Part shown: piece after piece, positions 44,193-55,700 of the stretch
Numbering within the stretch: the first letter of the stretch is position 1
Layout of the letters: every line of letters begins with the position of its first letter
Assembly: GCA_019279435.1 (NCBI GenBank)
Contig: JAAALK010000289.1
Location: 47,557,164 to 47,621,163, forward strand
Direction of reading: 5' to 3'
DNA: 64,000 nt
From: Zizania palustris
Lineage: Eukaryota > Streptophyta > Magnoliopsida > Poales > Poaceae
Notes under the pieces: generated by a model
Told to the model about the DNA's origin: nothing
Databases searched by the model: none
Seen by the model: the letters and a program-made list of their open reading frames with translations, nothing else
Position numbers and translations under genes: made by a program

Positions 44193-44868
44193 AAAATTCT
44201 ATGTATAACTTCTAGTGGTGATATGTATCTAACATCCCTGTATTGACGAATCTCATTATTTACTCCACCTTCCTTATGAGTAAGGTCAACTGAGAACAAA
44301 GCACGCTTATGACATTTGTATACATATTTAAACAAATACTAGATAGCGCTAATGCCTAAGCAGACCTCAACATTGATATGATAGTTGTATCTCATAAACA
44401 ACCTAAAATTATACGAAACTATCCACCTGTTATCTAACTCTGCACTTCTTACTTCATACGACGTCTATCATCGCTCCTCTATACAAAGGATATGAATCTC
44501 TTTATTGTTGGATTGCTGCATAAAATTGTCGAGGATATCAAAAATAACACTCACCCAACCATATAAGCACACTTTTTATTTAGCAACCTACTTGTCCATG
44601 AAGAACATTTGTACATGAAGCACATGCTTAATGACCATATTATGCAATACAGAATACTTCTCCTTATCTGCTATCATGAAATAACTTTGTCATGTACTTC
44701 TGAGTTTTGTTAACTTACCGCTTGATTTCAGGATCAGCAGGATGTATTCGTTTGATAATCATTTCTTTTAAAACTTAGTAACATGTACATATGCTACAAC
44801 CTCTCCAAAATACTTTTTCTTGATCAATAAATCTTTCAAGTCATGTAATTTGGCCCTATATACTCTTG

Positions 44869-46388
44869 AAATCAGTTCTGATCTATCATGTGGATTCTAA
44901 TCAGGTTTTATTTTGGAGAGGTTATAGCATATGTGTATGTTATTGAGTTTCAAAAGAAATGATTGTCACATGAACATATAATGCTGATTATGAATAAATC
45001 GGTAAGTTAACAAACCTAGAAGGATATGACAATTATTTCTTCTGAGATACCAGATAAGAAGTATCTTGTATTACACAATCTAGACAATTATGTGCAAAAA
45101 CCCAATAAGTAAGATATTCATATCCTTTGTATAAGAGGAAAGGTGATAGACATTGTGTGAAGATCGATTCAGAGTTAGATAACAGGTGGATAGTTCCGTA
45201 CAATACTAAATTATTTATGAGATAAAACTATCACATCAATGTTGAGTTCTACTCAAGCATCAAGGCTATCAAATACTTGTTTAAATATATATACAAAGTT
45301 TAACGATCATGCTTCATTTTCGATTAACCTTACTTTAAGAAAGGTGGAGTAATCAATGAGATTCGTCGATACAGGGATGCTAGATATATATTATCACCAA
45401 AAGTTGTACACAGGATTTTTAGTTTTCGTCTGTTTTGCAAATCTACTGTCATATGTCTAATGCAATCTGTTATTATTTATGAGAGGAAAAATCTATAAGA
45501 AATAATTAACCAACTGTCTTCCTCTGTGACGACACTCATAGAGTACTTCAAGATTAATCAAGTGGACAACGATGTAAAAAACAGAGAGTTTTCAGAACAC
45601 TACAGGTGAATTACTAGTAGCCAAAATGGCAAAAAAGAAAGAAGAAAAGACAGATAGAGGAGTTGTGCATGTGGACCGTACTGAAGGGAGCGATATTTCT
45701 TTTGAGTGCTTCTAAATCGTGCTAGAGGTGCACTCTTGTTTAAGAATTTAAAAATTATGGCTGACATCATGTCCTTTACTTTTAGAGAAATATGTAAGAA
45801 GAAAATATTCATAGAGAAAGACACGACACTTGATAATTGCTTGAGTGAGAATGTATTTTTTAAAATGCCATCAACTCTACGAAGGTTATTTATTACTATT
45901 CTAGTATTTTACGAGGCACCAACATCCGTAAACTGTGGAACAAATATAAGGATTTAATATCTGAAGATTTCAATCGATACAATTCTAACTCGTTAGTAGT
46001 AGAATAAATAGTGGTTAGATACATTTAAGATTTAGTTCATTCGATGGAAAAGATATCAAAAATAGTAGAACATATACCTAGGATCCCTGTTTACTCGTAT
46101 AACATTGCATTTTCTTTTAATTTAAAGAGAAAATAATTCACGATTCGCTTGAGTTTTGCAATTAATATAAATAAAGCATAAGATCAAACTATACCAAATG
46201 TTGAAATCTACCTTCTAGAGTCTGTTTTCTCACATGAGCAATTTTACATCGTGTTGTGTAGGGGTTTGTTAATGTAAACAATAAATATTTTGATCAGACT
46301 GAAGAATGTATTAGAACTTACAGAGAAGAGCAATAAAAACATCATGCATAGAGATGTGTTGAACTGATAAAGAGTGGTAAATAATAAG
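44869..46388 (+). pseudogene. Helitron copy 2: Rep remnant fused to helicase C-terminus
   Basis: Plus-strand copy, inverted relative to copy 1. The Rep-N part reads FGEVIAYVYVIEFQKK and LSHEHIMLIM (44962-44991), keeping a His-x-His HUH motif. Then come SSIKAIKYLFKYIYK, GGVINEIRRYRDARYI, and sequence parallel to copy 1 up to about 46040. The central helicase, including Walker A and B, is missing. The C-terminus follows at once: FSFNLKRK, LSFAININKA, SVFSHEQFYIVLCRGL, then LTEKSNKNIMHRDVLN. Stops are frequent. Confidence 0.85.
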
Positions 46389-46425
46389 TTTACCAAAATT
46401 GATATTTTGACAAATTTAACCATTA
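46389..46425. repeat. 37-bp direct repeat, left copy
   Basis: TTTACCAAAATTGATATTTT followed by GACAAATTTAACCATTA; repeated with 2 mismatches at 47977-48013 on the other side of element G. Confidence 0.9.
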
Positions 46426-47976
46426 GCTCCTTCGTCTTGGTCTCGACCTCCGCCCTATACTCCTTAGAGAGGTCATCGAGGGTGGGGACGATGATGTTGT
46501 TGTCGTCAATCTCTGCGCTCCCCACCGGATCCATCGGCGTCGAGGGTTCCGTTGATGCAAACGTAGTAGGTGTACCCGTCGTCGATGTAGAAGTGCTTAG
46601 CATGTCTCTCCCCAGCAGAGTCGCCAAAAATTGTGTCGACACTAAAATACGACGATAAAAGTGCCAAACGCACTGACGCCGATTCGACGATCCAAAAACG
46701 TGTTGATACTTAGAGGTAAACCCCTAAGCATAACACGGCGCCGACGTCGTGTTCCGACGACCCTTCAACAGTGGTAAGGAAATAATGGAGTTACCAGGCA
46801 ATCAAATAATATCAATTAAAATTATTCAACTAACCGATGTGTGAGAAAAAAATAATTAAACCGAACCGACCAAAACATGGGCTGGTTGGACCGAAACAAC
46901 TAGCGGTCAGACCGGCCAAGGCAGGCCGGTCGGACCGAGGGCACACCGTCGATCGGACCGGTGGTGCATAGGGGTCGCCGAAGGGGGCCTCCGGTGCTCG
47001 GGTGCGAAGGGTTGGCCGAAGGGGCTCCGGCCTTCGGTCGGTTAGACGGAGGGTGAATCCCGATCCAACCGAAGGCGTGCGAAGGGCTTCGATGGGGGCG
47101 TTTCAGCGTCTAGTGCAATGGTGGCCGAAGGGATCTCTTCGGCCTTCAGTCGGTCGGACCGAAGTTGATTCTCCAGTCAGACCGGACAGCGGCCGAAGGG
47201 TTTCCGAAGGGTACTTTAGCGCCAATGCGAAGTGTCCCGAGGCTCCTGCTTGAAGCCCGGTCAGACCAGCCTCATGCCACCGGTCAGACCGAGGTGTGTC
47301 GGAGCGTCAGATGACGGCATGGCACAGGCTGGTCAGACCGGAGTGATGACTCCGGTCAGACTGACAACACCTAGATGTTGGTCTCCGGGGCTCCGGCGAC
47401 CAACTTAGAGGTGTCGGATAGATCTAAAACTTCTTGGCGATGAATAAGAGGAAGAAAACTCTGCAAAAACACCAAGAAACTAGGTACAATTCGGCCAGGA
47501 GACCGAATTACCAAATAAAACCGATAAAACGATAAAAACTGTTACGTGGATGAAACGGGCGATTCACGAGCGAAATGACAAGGACTTACCGTGATTACAA
47601 CGCGGCAGACGGATGGTTTACAGCGCAAACCAACAAAGATAGATGTTACTTGCCTAATCCTATGGCAAGGAAAGTAGATTGAATGTAAATATGATTAAGG
47701 TAAATAATAGATTGGATTTATTAGGGTTTTGGGGGTCTCCTTGAATCGGCATTGTCTCTATTTATAGAGGTTAGACATGAGTGCCTAGGGTCTAATCTAA
47801 GTTAGATTCGAATCTAAGTCATCAAAAAAATCGGGGATAAAAATACCCCGGAATCCCTTAATCTATCTTGGACTCAGGTTTGGGCTGGTCTGACCGAGCC
47901 CACATGGCTGGTCAAACCGAGCCTACATGGTCGTTTGGACCAGCCTTTGCCAGGTCTTGGCATATTTTTGGTCCAA
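46426..47976 (-). mobile_element. Partial gypsy-type LTR element G
   Basis: On the minus strand an LTR-like block (47975-46632, TGGACC...GTCGACACA) is followed by TTTTTGGCGACTCTGCTGGG, the primer-site/leader style of several grass gypsy elements. A short gag start then reads MLSTSTSTTGTPTTFASTE and TLDDLSKEYRAEVETKTK before the element ends. No pol or second LTR. The LTR holds a GGTC-AGACC motif array. The flanks are 37-bp direct repeats, not an ordinary 5-bp TSD. Confidence 0.6.
46870..47960. repeat. Second array of CGGTCAGACCG-type motifs
   Basis: A dozen or more CGGTCAGACCG, CGGTCGGACCG and CTGGTCAGACC variants in both orientations, mixed with CCGAAGGG repeats (46975-47215), inside element G. 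Confidence 0.75.
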
Positions 47977-48073
47977 TTTACCAAAATTGATATTTTCACA
48001 AATTTAACCACTAATGCCATTAAATTTGTTTTATTATCAGTTATTATGTTTGTTTCATTATCAGTTGTCACCT
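47977..48073 (+). repeat. 37-bp direct repeat, right copy, and end of Helitron copy 2
   Basis: 47977-48013 repeats 46389-46425. The next 60 bp end ATTATCAGTTGTCACCT, matching the minus strand of 15960-15916. This places the end of the shared Helitron 3' sequence at 48073. Confidence 0.7.
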
Positions 48074-48542
48074 ATGTTTATAAAACTTTTATCAAAATAA
48101 CTATATCACACAGGAAGTATGGTAGGTCATATATTAGCATTCTGAATTCTAATTCAAGTTCTGTTTCATTGTTTATGAAGAGATTAACACATTTATCTTA
48201 ATTTCAACATATTTATTGTTTTTTGATTTTTAACATAGCTCAAGATCGGAGACCCGACCCTATGGTTCAATTAATGTGTTGTCCAAATCAAGAACATGAA
48301 AAAACGATTGTTTGTAAAATTTAGAAATGCCCATATTTTGAGTGATAACAAATGATCAGAGTTGCAGTAATATCTATATGAAAATGTCAAACCATGTAAT
48401 TTGTTCTGTCAAATAGAAGTTATGGATAGTTTGAACTCTTTTTCTCTAAATAATTGAATGCAGCTCTACTACACTATTTTCAAACACAAAGTTAGTTACT
48501 GATAGACAACATCCCATTAATTATGATCTCTAAAAGTAAAAG

Positions 48543-48654
48543 CCATAAACTAGAGATAGCCTTTGACAGCAACATTTTAAAAGAGAGATTTTTTGTGGCC
48601 ATAAACTAGAGATAACCTTTGACAGTAACATTTTAAAAGAGAGATTTTTTGTGG
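48543..48654. repeat. Tandem duplication, 2 x 56 bp
   Basis: CCATAAACTAGAGATAGCCT...TTTTTTGTGG occurs twice head to tail (48543 and 48599) with two or three differences. Confidence 0.9.
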
Positions 48655-48787
48655 TTCCGCACATTACCTCAATTGAGATAACCCATTTTCCTTCTTTCAT
48701 TGAATTGGCCGGTGGTTGTAGTTAATGTTCCCACTTCCCAAGATAGAAGCTTTTACTATATGAAATTTTCTTAAAATTAGCCATTAC

Positions 48788-49367
48788 CAGTGTTCTAAAA
48801 GATGGCCGCTAGGCGCTGCTTAGGCGGTCATTAGGCGTTGGGTGTCAGCATGTCGCCGTGAGTTGCCTCTAGGCGACAAGCTAGGCGGCCCAGGCACCTA
48901 GGCGGTCAACCGCGGCGCTGGACGATTGACCGTGACACTGGGCGGCGCTTGGGTGGCTCGGTGCAGCAACGCCAAGGCTGTTGTTGGTCAGATCCGACGA
49001 CGGGAGACGCGTGTGCGACCAGATCCGGCAACAGAAGGCACGTGCGAGGCCAGATTCGTCAGAGAGAGGTGCATGCATGACAACAACAAGAGGCACATGC
49101 GGTTGTCGCCGCCGAAGGGAAACCCAAGGTAGAGAGGAGAAGATGAGAAGAAGAGAGGGGAGCGACGCATCTATAGGAGAGGAGGGTAGCAGTGCCTAAG
49201 GTGGAGGGGAGGTGAGCAACAGTAGGAGGATAAAGAGAGGAGCAGCACCTAGAGCCTTGGAGGAGGGGATGGGAGCCAGCTGAAACAGAAGAAAAACATA
49301 CAACACTAGGCGCCACCTAGGCGCTAGGCGTCGGGTCACCGCCCGACTAGCGCCTACATGAACATTG
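48788..49367. mobile_element. hAT-like non-autonomous element
   Basis: About 580 bp. Left end CAGTGTTCTAAAAGATGGCC then GCTAGGCGCTG; inverted right end CAATGTTCATGTAGGCGCTA. Both carry clustered TAGGCG units. Flanks GCCATTAC and GCCATCTG agree in 5 of 8 bases, so the TSD is decayed or misplaced. The GC-rich interior holds no recognised gene. Confidence 0.55.
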
Positions 49368-49564
49368 GCCATCTGGCCATTATAGAATCAACTCTAACAA
49401 ATGTATCATCATCACACTTCATGATGTGCTCCGCCAAAACAACACAGGTCTTTCAAGGATAAGTACTATAAAAACAATGATTCAGAAAAATTCCAAAATT
49501 CAGAAGGATACTTGAAATGGTAAAATAATGTGGATTTTTATATGCATAGATATGTATATACTGC

Positions 49565-50117
49565 TAGGGGTGGGCAATTGGTTTTTTTCGGTTTGTAAAA
49601 ATTTTGGTTTTTAAGAAACGGGAACCAAATAATACATTAAAATTAGTCAAACTGAACCGAAAAAAACGAATTATTTCGGTTCGGTTTTTTTGGTTTTCGG
49701 TTTTTTTTGGTTTTCGGTTTTTACCGAATATGTGGCGGACCGTTGGCTTCGAATCTGGAGCGGAGCGGCCGGAGAGCTGCACCAGCGCGCCAGGCGGGAC
49801 GTCCGCTTGCCTGCGAAGAGAAAAGTCCATTAACGCTAATGGGCTGACATGTAGGCTTGATTGCCCTTGTCCACCCTAGGCCCATCGCAATGGCCAATGG
49901 CCTGCAAGTAACCAGGGCTACCAGGTTCAACTTTAGAATATAGTGATTCGGTTTTTTTGTTGTTTCGGTTTTCTATTGATGAAAACCGAATCGGAAACCG
50001 AAAACCGAAATTTTAAAAAATAAAAACCTAATATTATTAAAATAACCAAAATATTGCTTTTTTCGGTTCGGTTCGGTTTTTGGTTTTCGGTTTTTGGTTA
50101 ATTTATGCCCACCACTA
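49565..50117. mobile_element. hAT non-autonomous element with perfect TSD
   Basis: 553 bp between two copies of TATACTGC (49557-49564, 50118-50125). Ends TAGGGGTGGGCAATTGG and, inverted, TAGTGGTGGGCATAAATT, followed by many TTCGGTTTT repeats at both ends. The centre (49740-49920) is unrelated GC-rich sequence. Confidence 0.9.
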
Positions 50118-50492
50118 TATACTGCATATTTGCAAATGGCAACAATCTTGAAAACAACAAGATCATAACTATCTGCAAAAGGCACAATGACAATGTCCTC
50201 AAAAAATTGAATGAGTAGTCTAATTTAATATATAATAGGGTAGATTAAGATTGAAGGTCTTTTCTATACATTTCTTCAAAAAATTCTTGACTATACATAT
50301 CGGGGAACTTTTGGGACGCAATCAAATCACTTACATATTTGCATTACTGCAATTAATATTATCATTCTTAAATGCTACAAAGTGAAACAATTAAGGGTTC
50401 CTAATTCTCTCTATTCCATCACAAACCGGTTATTGCAATTTCTCTTCTACCAAGCCAAAAATTAGAGACTAAACTAGTAAAGCTTAAAACAA

Positions 50493-51392
50493 GGGTTAAT
50501 TGCATCCATGCCACCGTTATTTTCGAAACCGAATGAAATGCCATTACTATTTCGTTATTTGCCTCCATGCCATTATTATTTTCAAATACTCATTTTCATG
50601 CCATTTTATACGAATCTGATGCATACGGGCCCACATGCAGCACAATTTTTTTCTGTATTGACCATACTACCCTCTTCTTCTCCCCTATCTTCTTCTCTCC
50701 TCCACTGTCTTCTTCCCCGCCGTCGCCGTCGCCGCCTTCTCGAGCCACCGCCACTCCCGCCCCGAGCCACCGTTGCCGCTGCTCCTCCCTCCCCGCGCCG
50801 CCATCGTTGTCACCACAGTCGCGGATGCTCCTCCCTCCTCGTGTCGCCGTCACCATCGCTCTGATTAGACCCGTCGTCGCCGCTGCTCTGCCTGGAACCG
50901 TCACCGACCGCTTCCCCGCCTGCTCCATGCAATGACGCCATGTGGCCTCATGACCCCACCAGACCGCACCGCTTGTGCTCCTGCCGCCTCACGGCCTCGC
51001 GTTGATCGCACTCTCACCAGACCACGCTCATCGGCATTTCTCACCAACATCCTCCCTCCCCACGCCACCCCCGCCCCGAGCCGCAGTCACCGTCGTTCTG
51101 CCTGGATCGTCGTTGGACGCTTCCCCACCCACGCCGTGCCTAGATCCAGCCCGAGTACAGCTTCACAGGGGAGAAAAGAAGATAGGGGAGAAGATGAACA
51201 GTGCATGACCGGGGGCAGTGTCGGTAATACATAATTTTTGGTGACTGCAGGTGGGCCCGTAGCCTCTGAACGCGTACAAAATGGCATGCAGGCGAGAACG
51301 AACGAATAGTAATGGCATAGAGGCAAATAGCGAAATAGTAATGGCATTTCATTCGGTTTCGGAAATAACGGTGACATGGATGCAATTAACCC
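50493..51392. mobile_element. Mutator-like element with GC-rich cargo (Pack-MULE-like)
   Basis: 900 bp with a perfect 9-bp TSD TTAAAACAA (50484-50492, 51393-51401). Terminal inverted repeats of about 95 bp start GGGTTAATTGCATCCATG and include GAAACCGAATGAAATGCCAT. The interior (50690-51220) is strongly GC-rich, unlike the AT-rich arms. It holds frames rich in Pro/Ser/Ala/Arg in several registers and two related halves (CCGTC..TCTGCCTGGA near 50880 and 51095). Captured host exon or leader sequence is likely; I cannot name a donor. Confidence 0.85.
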
Positions 51393-51519
51393 TTAAAACA
51401 AACATCTGAGAATGAATTTACAGCATTTCTGCCGGTCACGATTCACACGCGTAGTAACACTTCCCAGTTCCACCGGCGTAATAGTCTTGGTCAATCACAC
51501 GCCAAACCCGTCATGATTT

Positions 51520-52020
51520 ATGACAATTTCCCACAATCTCGAGCCCGTTAATTCAGAGAAAAACTCCTGCCGACATTCCGGAGCAACAAAGCAGCAAGAA
51601 CAGAGGAAGCTAAAGCGAGACTGTCGTGAACAGCAGAACGACGTGCTGCGCGCACAAAATGTTTGGGAATTGGGAGATAAAGAGCACGGACCTTTCAAGG
51701 GCCTGCCACCGGACTTGGAGGGCGCCACAGCCCTGACGGACAGCGCCATTCACGAGGGGGTGGCGAGTGCCGCCGGCCGGAGGGCGAAGGAGGAGAGGTT
51801 GTCGGCGGTGGGGGAAGGGAGGACATGCAGGGATAACGATCTGGTGGTGGCCATGGCTGCGTGCATCCGGTTGGAGAGGGAGGTGCGGTCGGGGAGAGGG
51901 GACGGCGCTGCTAGCGACAACGGGAGGGGTTGCAGCGGTAGAGGGAGGTGGCGGCCAGGGCAGGGAGCTGGGCGGCGGTGGGAGGCTGCGGCGGAGGTAA
52001 GGAGAGAAAACTAGGTTACG
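51520..52020. other. GC-rich open region of unknown nature
   Basis: Open on the plus strand (51520-52014, 164 codons) and on the minus strand (52023-51613). Composition resembles a grass 5' exon. No domain recognised, no obvious promoter. Confidence 0.25.
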
Positions 52021-52025
52021 CACGA

Positions 52026-52235
52026 TTTTTTTAATAATATTTTTATAAAAAAATCAAATCTGAGATTTAAAATCAAAAAATTGCAAAACTAATCTACCTT
52101 TGGTGCTCCACCGGCCAAATCAGGCTACGGCCGACAGTAAGCTAGTTTTGCAATTTTTTATGGCCGATGGTAGGCTAGTTTTGCAATTTTTTGATTTGAA
52201 GTATTAGATTTGAATTTTTTTTAAAAAAATATTAT
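52026..52235. repeat. Imperfect inverted repeat around 52130
   Basis: The left arm ...AAATCAAATCTGAGATTTAA and AAATTGCAAAACTAATCTACC pairs with the right arm GGTAGGCTAGTTTTGCAATTTTTTGATTT...AGATTTGAATTT. The spacer repeats GGCCGA(C/T)(A/G)GTA(A/G)GCTAG. It is probably a small MITE or hairpin; no TSD was established. Confidence 0.55.
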
Positions 52236-52732
52236 TTAAAAAAAATCTTACGGCGCGAGGAACATGCCAATACTGTAAAATTCTTCAGAAATTTCTACTA
52301 TTACTACAAGTGTTTTTTTAATATTAATAATAGGAGATCCGAGCCTTCTACTAGTATAATTACGCCATCTCACAAAAAAACGTAGGAATACTCCAACAGC
52401 GTATTTAAAAAAACAGACACGAAAACATTCGTGCCCGGCTTTTATTGAAAGCCAAAACGGAACCAGTATGCTGGGGACACCAGCAAGACATTTACGTACT
52501 GAACAACCAAAAACCCAAGATAGCTACCAAAAGAACTAGGAAATGACTGCAACGCACATGGCCAACCCCAAAAGGCACCACCTGGACGGCAACCACACAA
52601 ACGCCGGATACCAACAGAGGCAAACACAAGTCTAACACAAGTAACCAAGATGAACTGGAATTACAACCACACAACAAAGATCCACCAGCCGAGCTCCTAG
52701 GTCAACTAACAGCAGCCGCATGACTCAAGTCT

Positions 52733-55700
52733 TCAATATGTCCTTCTTCTTCGATCTGCTACCTCTGTGAGCAGGTGGGTTTGAGCATGCAGCAAGACAG
52801 AATTTCTGGATACCTCCGCTAGGGATTTGGATGGGGCCAGGCTCTTCCACTGCGAAACAAAAGCAAGCATTTTATAGGGCAGAGAAAGGACATTAGCCCC
52901 CAAAGATTTATTAAACACAAAATTATTGCGCGTTAACCAAATCGCCCACATCCCAGCCGCCAAGATCCACAAAATGATAGATTTTTTCTTTTCACTCAAA
53001 CCCCTGTCCAAAACCCGAAACACCGAATGATGGGTCAGCGGAATACTATCCCAACCCAAAGCATCCCTGACCCAGCACCACAAAAACCTGGCTAAGGCAC
53101 AATGAAACATAGCGTGATCCACAGTTTCCAATTGACCGCAGAAACTACAAGCCGGGTCCCCCGACCAATTCTTTTTTTTGAGAGCATCCCCTACTTGAAT
53201 CCTGCCTCTCAGAGCCAACCAGAGAAAGCATTTAACTTTGAGCGGAGCCGCGCACTTCCAAATAAACTTCAAATAGTCATCCTTAACCCCTCTGAAAACC
53301 AACCAGTTATAGAGAGATTTTGTGGTGAAACCAGATTTGTTCAGAGCCCACGTGACCTGATCCGCAGAATTGGTGAGGGAAATCCTGTGACACATGGACC
53401 GAAGCGCGTTAAACTGGGACAACTCTTCGGGGTCCAAAGACCTCCTGAACTGAATGCACCAGTCAGCCTCATATACATCTTTAACAAGCTCCCCAGGGGA
53501 AACACAAACTTTGTAAATGCAAGGGAAAAGGATCTTAAGAGGACAATCCCCCAACCAGCAGTCATCCCAGAAAACGGTGGCGCCCCCATCCCCTACTTTG
53601 AACATACACATTTTCTGGAGCAACTTTCTTTTTTTAATCAGCTTTGACCAAAAAAACGACCCTTTTTCCCTAATACGACCGAACAGACTACCAGTTATAG
53701 CATATTTAGATCTCAGAATGTCAAAGCAAAGGCCTTCTTTCCTCTCCACTAACCAGAACAACCATTTGCACAACAAGGCCGAATTCATAATTCGAGAGTC
53801 CACAAAACCCAACCCTCCATCATGTTTCGGCATACACAACATCTTCCAATCAACCATGTGGAATTTCCTGTTGAGCCCAAGTCCCCCCCAAAAGAAACGA
53901 CTCCTAATCCTATCCAGTTGACAATGAATAGCCTCTGGTAATTGGAAGACACCCATACTGTAAAGAGGGATACTGCTAAGACATGAGTTGAGCAGCACCA
54001 TCCGCCCCCCAAACGAGAGATGGCCACACTTCCAGGTTGAGAGTTTTTTCTCCACTTTCTGAACCACCGCCTCAAAGTCAGATTTCGCAGGTTTAGAGTG
54101 ACTGACAGGCAACCCCAAGTAAGTGATTGGGAAGACCCCCCTTTTACAGTTAAACACATCTGAGACCCTCCTAGCCTCCGTTTCAGACACCCCCAAGGTA
54201 AAGACCTCACATTTTTGATAATTAATTTTAAGCCCCGACAATTCCTCAAAGCAGTAAAGAAGGAATTTCACAACAACAAAGTTATCTTCCGAAAATTCCA
54301 TCATAACAATGGTGTCATCAGCATATTGAAGGTGCGTAACACCCCCAGGAACAAGATGGGAAGCCAAGCCTTTGAACAGCCCCTTCTCTTTCACCCTCCG
54401 AAACATCTCGGCAAGAGCATCACCAACCAAATTAAACAGAAGGGGGGAGAGAGGATCACCCTGTCTAACCCCCCTGTAAGTTCTAAAAAATCCCCCAACT
54501 TCTCCATTAATATTAATCGCCACTCTGCCCCCAGAGATCACCCGAGAAACCCAGCCTATCCATTGAGGATCAAAACCCTTCCTCTCTAGGACCTCCAACA
54601 GGAAACCCCATCGAACCCTATCATATGCCTTCTCAAAATCTAGCTTCAGCACCACCCCTCTTTGCTTGGTAGACTTAGTTTCATGCAGAATCTCATGCAG
54701 CGTAACTATCCCTTCAAAAATACTCCTACCAGGAATAAAAGCGGATTGACACGGGTCAATGATTTTGTGCGCTATCCTAGAAATTCTCAGCGTCAGGACT
54801 CTAGTAATGATTTTGTAGCACACATTTAACAGGCATATGGGACGGAATTGCTTTATGGAGCAGGCATCCCTAACTTTGGGAAGCAGGACAATCTCCCCAT
54901 AGTTGATCCGGTTTATATCTAAGGTATCATTGTGCAAATTCTCAAGCATCTCCATGAACAGTGTTCGGAAATAATCCCAAAACACTTTGTAGAAACTAAC
55001 GGAGAAACCATCTGGCCCCGGAGCTGAATGCAGCTTGACCCCCCTGAAAGCCACATCTAACTCCTCCAAAGTAAACGCTTTAATCAGCTCCCGGTTGTCA
55101 TTATCATCTAGACGCCGTCTATCACCCCAAAAATCCCCCACAAGGTGTAAACAAAGATGTGGCTCCGCCCCAAACAATTTTTTATAGTAGTCGTATATGT
55201 GATTTTTAAGATCCACTTTGTTCTGATAAATAACCCCATCATCTTCCAACTTTATAATTGAGGCCCTTTTTTTTCTTCCAGTAGCAATTTTATGAAAGTA
55301 ACCAGTATTAGCATCCCCCAAAAGCAACCACTGTTGACCACTACGACGCTGCCAGAATTCAGCCTCAGCTTGAAAAAGCTCTGACAACTTGTTGTCTGCC
55401 AAGTATCGCTCTTCCCACTCCAAGCAGGACAGATCCCCCATATCTGCCTTTTCGTCAAGATATTTAATCTTGTTCAACAAATCTTCCTTCTCTAAATTTT
55501 GGGCTTTTTTAACATTTGCCCCCCAACCAGACAACTTTTTTCGAAGATACTGGCCTTGTCTTTTCCAGAAATCAAGGATATTCTCCCTTCCTCTACGAGG
55601 CCATTGAGCCCGAACCCAGCTTTTGAAATCATCCATTAGCAACCACGAGTTCTCAAATCTAAATCTACGACGGATCACCTCACCCTGACCATCAAGATCC

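Larger units (their letters stand above)
41114..44868 (-). pseudogene. Helitron copy 1: Rep and helicase remnant
   Basis: Minus-strand RepHel pseudogene, its N-terminus at the right. Rep-N block (about 44865-44640): YRAKLHDLKDLLIKKKYFGE, then LSNEYILLI where the HUH motif should be. At 44335-44195: FKYVYKCHKRALFSVDLTHK, EIRQYRDVRYISP. Helicase: LFFVDGPREIGKTFLYKVLL (Walker A region, 42981-42955, lacking the usual G-x-G-K-T) and WDEVAMINRR (Walker B, about 42790-42761). C-terminus: LSFEMTVNKEQCQTIPNV (about 41190-41120), continuing at 16150. Many stops; also split by elements at 41629-42405 and 43941-44192. Confidence 0.85.

Noticed and set aside
46389..48013. 37-bp repeats as a normal LTR-element target duplication
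   Set aside because: LTR integrases of this class leave about 5 bp; the length points to another mechanism.
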